Source: Gavia stellata (Eukaryota > Chordata > Aves > Gaviiformes > Gaviidae). From it: a stretch of 64,000 bases of DNA. Below, piece after piece: positions 32,682 through 44,600 of this stretch; the first letter of the stretch is position 1; each line of letters opens with the position of its first letter. Position numbers and translations under genes: made by a program. The DNA lies in the NCBI RefSeq assembly GCF_030936135.1, contig NC_082604.1:4161001-4225000 (forward strand), written 5' to 3'. The notes below the pieces were generated by a model, which saw nothing but the letters and a program-made list of their open reading frames with translations, was not told where the DNA came from and did not search any database.

Positions 32682-35600
32682 CTTTAACACAAAGAACAGC
32701 GGCCTATTAAAATGGTATTTGCGAACTGTGTGCTTCACTAAATCAAGTCTCCGTGCACATACATAAATGCTGTTGTTCATGTTCTACTCCATGTATTGTT
32801 AACTCACTTCCTCATCTGGTCATGTAAGTACAGAGGTTGGGTTCTTATCAAGGAAATATGGTCTTTAGTATTGCTAGTTAAATAAGGAGCGAGATTTTAC
32901 TATATAATTGCATGTAACAGTCTAGAATAAAAATGTTGTTATCGTGGAATGGAAGTGTCACTTTAAAGGTCCTCTTTGTGATGAATTAGAGCTCCTTCAT
33001 CTACAAGGCCAGTGGGGCCAACCCAGCATAGTAGGATAAGGGTTTGAACCTGAGAAAGGAAAAACATAGGATTGCTTTGTTTTCTGTCCCTCTTCTACAT
33101 ATTTGAGGTAACTAGCATAATATTTTCTTTCAAAATAATCTACACAATTGCAAATACTGTCATTGAGGGGAGCATCCAGACTAAGGTGGCATGGAGGCTG
33201 CAGGTATTTCAGGACAGTGACTTGAAGTTTAAAGCCTTCCCCCTGCACTGTTGAATGAGTTCTCCTCTTATCCAACCTTCTTACAGAATAGATTAATGAA
33301 GGAAAATAAATCAGAGAGGATGCTGAGTTCCAGCTCCCTTTTAGTTCTGAAATCAGTGGAATTATAAGCACCTGCTCTGACAGAGAAAAGGTATATTGCC
33401 CCTCAGAGAGGCAGTGGCCTACAGCTGCCCCAAGCTGATACCCTGCCTTAGGGACAAATGTCTCATATGGTACAAAATATAAACACTGACTTACTTCAGT
33501 GTAAGCTTGATATTGCAGGTGGAGCAGGAGAAGCAATTCACACACCAGGCCTTGTTAAGAGCTGACACCACTGCAAAAGCAAAAGCACAAAATAAGAGGA
33601 AACTGCCCGATTATTTGAATTCAGATTTTGTATCCAAATTCAAATGAGGCCAGATGTGAAAAGAAACACTGGTGCCTTGCAACTGTGGGACTGCAACAGC
33701 TGCACTAACAAATGGAAAGAGGACAGCAACCCAAAACAAGGAGAGAACAAATCTTACCATCTCCCTCTATCACGTGGCTGCAGTTGTAGCAGACATCTCC
33801 AAAGAGCTGCACAGCAAAAGAAGTAAGAACAGAACTCATGTTACTGACTACTCATGCTCCCCAAATTACACAGCTGGTGTGAACATTAAATCCTAACAAT
33901 CAAAGAATTCCCAGACATTGCAGTAGCCCCCAAATATACCAATTTAAATCTTCTGAATAACTTCTCATACACTTGCCAAATAGTCTATGTCTCTTTGGAT
34001 CTCATACCACACTAATACTACAAAACCTTTTTTGTTGATGCCTCACACTCTACCACTGTTGTGTGATCTTAAAGTCCTGTACATGTGTCAATTGGAGAAA
34101 AGAGGATCAGTAGAATATGATGCTTACTGTAGACAAACATCTCCTGATGCTTAACTATAAACATCAAAATAAACCCTAGAGCTACTTTCAAAACAGTAGC
34201 ACTTACCTTTTATGAAAGAAAGAGAGTAATTTATCTGACAGAAGAAAATGCCAAACTCATAGCTGTTAGTAGAGTCATACAGAAAAAATAGGTTTTGTTT
34301 GGCTTTTGAAACATACTTTTCTTACGCTTTAAACAGCACAACATTTATCTTAGGCCCATGGAAGCAAGTAATTATCAAAGAAGTCTACACAAATAGTTTT
34401 GGAGTAGAATTACAGGGATTTTAATCACAACCCATGGTCAGTGTTTTTTTCTGTCAATGGCACAAAGTGAAATCAATATCCCCAAGACATTTCTAGTCTG
34501 TTCTCAGCATCACTTTTCACATCTACCAAGAAAAACTATTTCTTCTGTTAAATCTCACTAATTTCTTAATATTGCATTGCCTCTACAAATTCAGATTATG
34601 CAAAATCTGCATAGCTTTCTATATGTAAAATGCAAAAAAGCATTTGCCAGTCAGAGCAAGTACCTACAATATATATAGCAGAATTTACCTGGTTATAGTG
34701 AGTTTCACAATAAGCCAGTCCTTTTTTCTCATAGTGTCGGTGCCCCAAGAATGGCTTCTCACATTTGGCACAAACAAAATGCTGTAAAAGAAAAGAAGAC
34801 ATTCAGTGGCAGGCGAAGTGACTTTTCCACCACCGGTGGAAAAACTTGCATGGCTACAAACAATGGTTCAATACGAGACACTTAATCATAGACTCTCAGA
34901 ATGGTTTGGGTTGGAAGGGACCTTAAAGATCATCTAGTTCCAACCCCCCTGCCACGGGCAGGGACACCTTCCACCAGATCAGGTTGCTCAAAGCTCCATC
35001 AAACCTGGCCTTGAACACTTCCAGGGTTGGGGCATCCACGACTCACAGTAAAGAAATGTTTAGTCTACTATAGTAATTGAGGATTATATTAAAGATAGGT
35101 AGAAGACCTGCTGAAAGGGCAGTCATCTTGTGTCTATACTGATAGACTTGCGGACTATTACCTTGCTTGTTTTAGAGAAGAGAAACAGGAACATAAAACA
35201 TGGTTGGTATGAATGCACTTCAAATGAGCCCTAGGAGGCTTAAATCACTAAAAAACTTCAGAGCAAGCTATGACGACTCAGCTGAAAGTTATAGAAACAA
35301 TGAGCTGAAAAGGCTTAAAAAGCAAGAATTGCACTGACTTTGCCTACATTACAAATTCTAACACTGTTATGAACCTGTTAACTGGGGTTGGAGAGGATAT
35401 GTCTAAGTACATCATAGTAAATATGTAAATTTATTACTAATAAATGCTGTTCAGTGAACCATATTCTGCAAGAATCTTTTCAATGCAACTCAGGCCTTTT
35501 ACAATTAAGGTTATTACTGTTGTGAAAGCATAGCTTTCTTAGGCAACACTGATGACCCTGCTGTACTCATTCATTCACATAAGGTGAAGACAATCCGAAA

Positions 35601-38600
35601 CATAAGCAACTGTTTTTTGTCTGAATTCATATGCTACAGATCACGTAAATGTCTACAGCTTCCAACTAGCACTAGCCCTCTTCCAAAATGGCTCCTGAAG
35701 GAAGTTTCAGATTCAGAGAGGCCTCACCTCAACATGCCATTGCTTTCCCAGAGCATTGACCACTCGTCCCTCAATGGGCCTGCGGCAGGCTCCACAGATG
35801 GGGATTCCCATCTTGTCGTGGCAGGGCAGGCAATACAGTTCTCCCTTCAGTTCCCGGGCCTCAGCAGTCAGCTCCTTCCTGAAAACACAAACATGTCCCT
35901 CAACTAAGAACACCAAGTGAAGCTCTTCAGTGCCTGAGATGACGTTTGGAAGTTAACATACTTTGGCAACATTCATGCAACAAATACAGAGTCATTAAAT
36001 TAAGCTAGTGAAATACAGTTATTGTCAACTCATCTTTCTAAAATTGCTTTCTCAGTTTGCCAGACAAGAGAACATATGCAGAATATCATATCTTCGGCAG
36101 AAATATGAGATGCACTTACATGGAACAATGCAGTGTCATGCAAAGACTCAAGCTATCTTTGAATGGGATAGCTCAGGCACAAGGACCATCAGCACTGAGC
36201 CATTTACTTTCTTTTTCAGCACTGTTACCCATTCCAGGGCAGTACTGTGCTCTGATTATACTGCCTTCATGGTAAGTAATTCAGGTCCGACAGGTATCAG
36301 CATGGTAATGGACTGTGCCAGAAGACTGACACAGCTCACCAAGTCATCTTTTTTTTTCTATCCAGGAAGCAAAGTGAAACTATTTTGCATAGCCTGGCAA
36401 CAGCTATCTTTGGACAACACTATTATTGTAATCTGCACACAGCCTTTCAGGTAAGTTCATACCAAGGAACTATTTTCATTTTCAGTATAAAATAGTGTCA
36501 TTCAAGTTTAGGATAAAAGAACATTGAATGGCAAAATAAAGCTAAAGTTCCTGTAGGCTTTCCAAACTTCCTTCCATTTCTCCTGACACAATTTCTGCTT
36601 GTTCAGCAATGTGAGAGCAGCAAAGTTTAGGCCTTGGAAAGCACTGCACTGCTAACTGTATTGTTCATGTCTCTCCTTTTTTGTCAGAGTTTAGAATATG
36701 AGAACATACCCACAGTGAGTGCAGTTGAAGTGATCTGGATGGTAGGAATCATTCTTAAACATCAGAGGCTGTTCATCAATTATCAAGTGGCACTTCTGAC
36801 AGATGTACTTGCCCAGTCCCTTAGCTTTTTCTCGGTTATGGCATGGCCTGCACAGATGCCTGGTTGAACAAAGTAAAGAAAATAAAATATTAATAAATTC
36901 TTTCTCCTAAAACAATGCACAGTGCATGCCGTAGGATGTACTTTATGTAACAGAAGAAGCATCTTCTGAGGTCAGACTAAACATAATTTAGTTTAGTATC
37001 CTATCTTTCACACTAGTTGCAACGAAAAGAATATGTGGATAGAGCAGTCACAGAGTTGTATTTCCTTAGAACGCTCCTCCAACATTCACTGATTTATGTC
37101 CCATCAGGGATACCACCCTGTCATTCTTCTAGATATCCTTTCCCGTTCTTCTAGATCCTTTTGAGACAAGGGCAAGGGAAGGTGGCAACACCCTCTCTCT
37201 ATTACTAACTATGGGATCCAGCCACAACAGAGGCATTACAGCACTGGGAGAGAGTTGAGGAGAGAGAATAAAAAATATTACAGAATCACAGAATCAGTAC
37301 GGTTGGAAAAGACCTGTAAGATCATCGAGTCCAACCTGGGGAAAAAAAAAAAAAAAAAAAAAAAAGAAATAAAAAACACACAACATCAAAAAACCCACCA
37401 AAAAAAAAAAAAAAACCACAAACCCCACGCCACACAACAACAATAACAAGCCACAACCCACCCAACACCACACAGCACCATGTCCATCAAGCTACATCCC
37501 ACAATGCCACATCCACACGCTCCTTGAATACCTCCAGGGAGGGTGACTCTACCACCTCCCTGGGCAGCCTATTCCAATGTTTCACCACTCTCTCAGTGAA
37601 GAACTTTTTCCTAATGTCTAGCCTGAACCTCCCCTGTCGCAACTTGAGGCCATTTCCTCTAGTCCTGTCACTAGTCACTTGGGAGAAGAGACCAACACCC
37701 ACCTCTCTGCAACCCCCTTTCAGGTAGTTGTAGAGAGCGATAAGGTCTCCCCTCAGCCTCCTCTTCTCCAGGCTAAACAATATTAAACCAAAGCACATTG
37801 CTCGAATGCCTTTACCATGGCTGGATTCCTTAGTCTTCAATAGCTAAGACAAACAAGAGACCACTGAATACTACCTCTTCTGCCTACAAATTCCTTTTAG
37901 TCCTAAGTTAAAGAAAATAAAGAACTATACAATTTTGCAATTTTATGTGGCAAATATAACTGTGTTCCTATCACATGTTCTAGAAGATATTGTAAGTACG
38001 GTCCTGAACAGGTAGATAAGCCAAATTTCTGGTAGAAAAGCCTGGCCAAAGGCATAAAAAACTTCTGTAAAGGCTGATGGAATCCACCAATTTCATCCCA
38101 ATATCTGGAGGCTCTGAGCAGAAGCTGTTCCATTTACTTGCCTATTACCTACCCCTCTAGCTGCAATGCTGCAGGCTGGAAAGAATTTATAAAAAACCAA
38201 AAATGACAGAGGAATGACTTCTGTGGGTTTCTTTGTCCCAAAATAGACAAGCCTGCTTAATTCCTTTCACTGTATCACTAAGTGAAACACTCGCTGAGAT
38301 TTACAGGTCATTCTCAAAAGATACTAGACAAAAGGAAAAGTTCAGATGGGAAGGGTAGATTTATGGCTGAAGTAGTGGGTTCTTTGCAGGGCCCCCTCCA
38401 AAATTCTGCTGTGATGAATCACTTACCCTTAGATCTGTAAAATGGGGATAAGAATACAACACAGATGTTGTTGTGAGACCTCAAACATTTATGACCCTCA
38501 GCTGGCAGGCGCCTGTCTAAGTGCTAAGTATCATTATTATTCTCTCCAAATCTGAGTCCTCCTGTCAGTAAGTGTCTCTCTCCAGGGCTGGAACTACTGT

Positions 38601-41600
38601 CTGCCCAGACGGAGTCCAGAAAAAGCAGACAGCACCCCATTATAAGGAAACATGCAGCTGTGCTCATCTCAGCATAAAGGCATCAATTTTATTCAGCACT
38701 GTCAAATGCAGAGTAATTATACGGGGCAGGACATAGGGACCCTGAAGCAAGTGTCCTGAAAGAGACCCCTCTCATTCAGCTGAATAAGATGCCTTCAGCC
38801 ATTTGCACTGATAAACCATTATCAACCCCTCCCCACTCACAAACCCTCTCTGCATCCCATAGACCCTCCTCTATTGCAAGCAAAGGGAAGTGTTGGACAG
38901 GCTAAGCTGTTACCATAGCAGCCGCCCCTCTCCTTCTCCCCCTTCCCACTCCCACCATTATGGAATTATCCCGTTCTGAAATGTCCTGTTGTATCTATTA
39001 ATACTACACTTCCCCCAAACAATGCTTCTCTCCACCCTCCTAAAATAATCAAGGGACTCCAAGAAGTCTGTGTTCACGGCTGGGAGTTCAGTAGCCGCCT
39101 TTAGTAAGCACCATGAACACTGGAATATTCATACAGTATATTCATATCTATAACAGCAGCAGCAACCCCTGTGCCAAGGGCTCAGCTGGGATGAAGACTG
39201 CTCTTCAGTGCTAGGGTGTCCTCTCCCCTGCTCTGTTGCGTGACCGAGCTGATAATGTGCTATCAGAGCTAGAAGGACGCTATATAGAGGGGCTCCCCTC
39301 TCCACCCTCAGCAACTCTGCAACTGTGTGCTCTTTTTGGATCATCTTGTTGTTTTCACCGTTGCTGCTTCTATTTGGTTTGCTGTCGTCAGAAGGAGTTC
39401 CTCAAGATTTTCCCCAAAAGGACCCTATACTCCACCCATAGGACTGCACTGTAAAGAGGTAAGAGACAAACTTCTGTCAGCAGAATCATGAAGGAGCTTT
39501 CCTAGTGGTATTAGTTTTAGCTGGTGTCAGTGAGGTGGAAAGACATACACACAGAGGAGGATGAATATAACGGAAATGTTTGAAACTAAGAACGGGCAGC
39601 ATTTTTTGAACTTCAGAGAACAATTTCCTCACTCTTCTTTACATCACTCCTCCAAAACATAAAAGTTTTCAAACTTCTGTACCTAATGTACATCCATTTG
39701 TGCCAGGAAAACTGACAGTTGTATGGTATGTCCAGTGCTCTCTGACACTGCTTTGATGCTCACAAGAAACAAGTGTTTCAGCTGAAGAGTGGGAGGCTCA
39801 GCAGGGAGTGATTTTCAGGAGAATAATTTCAGTCAGAAGTGGGCTACTTCTAATGAAGAACACTTTCAGTGAAAGATAGGAGACACTCCCATTTGACAAG
39901 ACACTACAACCATAATCATAAAAACTCAGAAACTAGCATATGCCCAAACCAGAAAGTGCTCTAGCTGAGAGCAAGAATGGGAATTTCTGAAATCCACCAC
40001 AAACCCTAACATACACTTCAAATTTATCTGCATTATGATGAGCTATTTCTTCTGCTTATTAATTGTTTCATTAATGATAGGTAGAGCATCTGCTGAAAGA
40101 GTAATCACGTTGTTTCTATACTGACAGCCTTGTGGATTGTTATCTTGCTTGGTTTTGAGCAGAAGAGAAACAGGGCGTAAAATACGGTCAGTATGCATGC
40201 ATTTCAAACGAGCAGTGACATCCCCATTACAGCTCAGCCCTTGGAGGCCTGGGATAATGGCTCATTCCAGAATAGTGCTCTGTTTAGCTATACGTAAATC
40301 ACGAAATATTCGCACAACACCAAGAGTGCAATCCAAGCGGAAATTATTGGACAATGAGCCAGACTCCTAAAAGAGTTTTCTGTCTGTGGAGTGAAAGCAT
40401 CTTGCACCATATAGCTTAGCACAAACTACACATTGTAGGTCATTTGGGAAGGTTTCTAGTTTGCTCTTAGCATTCATACAGACTAGTACAAGAAGCTTTC
40501 TAGGACTTTAAGTGCTTTTTTTGTAAGCATAACAAACCAAAACCAAGAAAACACTAAAAATTAAATATATTTATTTTAAATTGATAGGATAAACCCAGGC
40601 GAAACAGAAGTGGAGCTGTAAATAACAGCAAAGGGCTTTCCACACTATCTGCAATTACAAATACACCAAGAAATATTACTGACGTGAAGTTGTAGCATTT
40701 TGTTGAAAACACATCAATCCTAAAAATAAGTTCAACAATTAACCCTAGCAACACATCAGCTTTTTTCTTAAGCTACTCAAGTGCTACATGACAATTTTCA
40801 AGTCAACAAACAGAACTGTAAAGAAAATTTAAAAATTTATTAAAATTACCTTCTAATTTAAAACGCAAGCAAAATTAGAGAGAGGCCCACCTCCCTTTTC
40901 TATGATTTCTAACCAGGCAATGAAAAACACCTCCCTTCACCTTCCTTTAAAAAGTAAATTAGGTAACAGCAGCTCTCCTATGAAGGCAGTCATATGAAAA
41001 GACTGAATTTATTTCCATTTTATCATTAGCTCTAAGCCTCCCACTTCTTGACACTGACATACTGGGCTTCTAGACAGCTCTGACATTCTTTTTTCTACTC
41101 CACCCCACAGTACTTTGCAGTGAGGACAAAACTCTCTACGTTTAAGTCTTGGCTATTCCAAGTCTGGCACTGACACTCAGCTGAACCTGAATTCCAAAGA
41201 TCGTCCTTAGGAAATCAGCTTAAATAGAATCTGTTCAATGCATCATGCTGTTAAACCCCTAGTTTTTAGCTTGTAAACAGGGAAAAAGTCTGCTTACTCC
41301 TTCACTTCCTGAACTGACTTAAATCATCATTAAGACAAGAGACATCCTTGTCAGTTCCATAAGACAACCCTTGCTTCTGCCTTTTCAACTGGTCCAAGCC
41401 AGCATTTACTGCTTTCTCAGTGGTGTCACAACCATGTATAGAGTAATGCTTAGCCATCAGACCACCTGGTCACTGACAGGTGTGTGTCTATAAAGATCAC
41501 CTGATTTAATTTTTTTGCATATTTAAATGAAGTGCATGGCACAAAAAAGGCTACATAGCCAGAACATCAGGTGATAGGTACCATTGTAAATAAACAGTCA

Positions 41601-44600
41601 GTAAAAAGGCATGGTCTCACTGTATTTCTCCTTTGGGATGCAGTAGAAAAATACATATTTAAACTAATTCCACCCAGGGGGGACAAGTATTTGAGCATTC
41701 AACATTACTACCACATACAAACTTCAAAATCTTGTGTTCAAAAATACTTGCAGGTTTTACTTTGTAAGGAACAAATAAACACTAGGAACAAAAATGGCGT
41801 GCTCCTCTGCAAACCCAGGAAATTCACATGGAAAATTCCAACAGGGAATTTTCCTTTTGTACATGAAAGCAAGATTTCACATGTATTTTTATAGATAAAA
41901 CATCCCTTGGGGAAAGGGCTATACAGTCTTCCTTGCACATGCACTTCTAGTAATTCCAAGATAATAATTTGTTGCCATCTCTAGGACTACAAAGAAGCAT
42001 GCAGCTGGCAGTAGGCAGTGAGTACCTATGCACTCAAACCCAGAGCCTTTTTTTGTGCCATAAACATGCGGGGTATCTAGGCAATGCATGGAGTAAGAAG
42101 GCCCCTCTGTGGTCATACGAAGAAATTTCAGTTTCTGAATTTCATTCAGTCTCCCTTCTGTTGACTTTTGTCTCTTCGACTGTGAACTAAACAGAAGTGG
42201 TCCAGCACATTCAGCTCTAGCTATTGCACTCTTCTGTCCACCTGAAAGTAACAGCAACCTTGGAATTTTGTTTACCTTTTCCAATACATCGGTCTGTTCT
42301 CAATCCCATTTCAGTTTCTCGATTAGCCACCAATATTTTTAGACATCTGAATAATCAGCTTTGTTGGAAAGCTGGATGCATTGAGTAATGCCTTGGATCA
42401 ACTGTCTAACGATGTAAGATTTCAACATATAGCTTAGCTTGTGCCCGAGACTAAAATTTTGGTCTACCAATGTCAGCAAGCATCTTAAAATTTTAACCTC
42501 AGTAGAGGAAAATGGATGTATTTAAAGATGTATTGAGTATTATGGAGAAATGGTCAATCAGCACAAAATGCAATGGTGAGCACAATAGAGGTACTGCTGC
42601 ACGTATCACAACACCTCTGAGGAATCCAAGAAACAGAGGCAATGCTGGAAACTCAGACTGCTTGCAATTCCCTATCACCTATACCCACAAATGAGAAATG
42701 TATAAAAAGCCATGGGTAGGTGCCCAGAAAATCTTACCACCTTTTGTTGATGCTGTTCAGGAGCCTGCAGACAACAGAGAGACTGGCAAAGCTAAGCTCA
42801 GTTTTACTAAGCTGCTACTTTGAATAGGCCCTGGATAAGCAACAGTGGAGTTCAGGCTTCTGAGGGAGGAAGGGAGAAAGAGTTATGCTGGGGGAAGAAG
42901 AAAGCTGCAGGGAAGGATGACACTTTGACAAGTAACAGACAGCATGGGCATTACTAATAATCTTTTCTGAGTCAATTCACTGCTTTTTGCTGTTCAAATG
43001 AGATGCTGCTACCCATCTGAAAAGTTTCCTCCTATATCAGAACTAGATGCATTGGCCTTAAATACAGCACTTCAGACTAAAATAATTCTGAAAGATTTTC
43101 AGGAACCCTGCGGTTTTTTTAATAACAGCAATACCTGATCTGTCTTCCACCTCTTCTAGGAAGAAGACAGATATTCTAAGCTAGGTCATCTTACAACAGA
43201 TACCTGTGCTCAGAAAAGCTGACTCCTGAATCAGGCTTTCAAATTAAACATAGCAAATACTTTCTAGCTAGACATACAGAACCCACTTCCACTCTTCCAT
43301 TAACCAGACACATAAGCATTCTACTACTCTGTTATTAAACTGATCTCAGCACAGGCTGGAGACAAGCTCATAATCAGCTACCTAGCTCTTTATAGTGGCT
43401 CCTTCAACAGAAATTAATGGTCTGGAAAACCCAGCCGAGCAGGAGGTATTCAGAATTTCAAATATAAGGGTTTAAACTCAGACTGACCTGTTGTATTAAA
43501 TACCAAAATTAGCAAACAGGAGACATCACCGATTTCCATGTATCCTTTTTTGGGTGGGTTTTTTGGGTTTGTTTGTTTTTTTTTTTCTTCATAAAACCAG
43601 GCTCTTTCGTAACATACTGTCTCAATTCTTTCAGGTTTTTGGGGTTTTTTTCCTTCAAAACCGTGGTGAAAAATGAATGGCCCAGGAGATCCCTCAAGCC
43701 TCCTCTTCAATTGCTCAACTCAAACAAATTTCTCTTTGGAAACGTCAGAGCAATGTGGCAAAGAGACACACCTTGAGAACATCCTTTTTGCCACTTTCTA
43801 CTTCCTGGACTTCATCCTGGCTTTTGTTGGCAATGCCCTGGCTCTTTGGCTCTTCATCCGGGACCAAAAGTCAGGCACACCTGCCAACATTTTCCTGATG
43901 CATCTTGCTGTGGCTGACCTGTCCTTTGTGCTGGTACTTCCCACCCGGCTGGTGTACCATTTTTCTGGTAATCATTGGCCATTTGGTGAGATCCCATGCA
44001 GACTCACTGGCTTCCTTTTTTACCTCAACATGTATGCCAGTATCTACTTCCTCATGTGTATCAGCGTTGACCGTTTCCTAGCCATTGTGCACCCTGTAAA
44101 GTCCATCAAGCTCCGCAGGTCCCTTTATGCCCATTTGGCATGTGCCTTCCTGTGGGTTATAGTTGGGGTTGCAATGGCACCTCTGCTGCTCAGTGTGCAG
44201 ACAGTTGAGATGAACAACACAACCATCTGCCTGCAGCTCTACAGAGAAAAGGCATCACGTCATGCTCTTGTGTCCTTAGCAGTGGCATTCACCTTCCCAT
44301 TTTTTACTACAGTGACTTGCTACTTACTAATCATCCGAAGCCTGAAGAGTGGGAACAGAGTTGAGAAACACCTAAAGGAAAAAGCTATCAAAATGATCAT
44401 CATGGTCCTGATGATCTTTCTGGTTTGCTTTGTACCTTATCATGTCAATCGCTACATTTACATTCTCCATTACAATGGGACCAAAACTTCCTGTGAAACA
44501 CAGCGTATTCTAGCCCTCAGTAACCGCATCACTTCCTGCCTCACGAGTCTAAATGGTGCCTTTGACCCAGTCATGTATTTTTTTGTAGCCGAGAAATTCC

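Noticed and set aside
32997..33545. Open minus-strand frame of 182 codons
   Set aside because: It starts out of frame inside LIMS2 exon 9 and runs on into the intron. It shows no known domain.
37487..37840. Open minus-strand frame of 117 codons as a host gene
   Set aside because: It is the decayed C-terminal end of CR1 reverse transcriptase plus flanking sequence.
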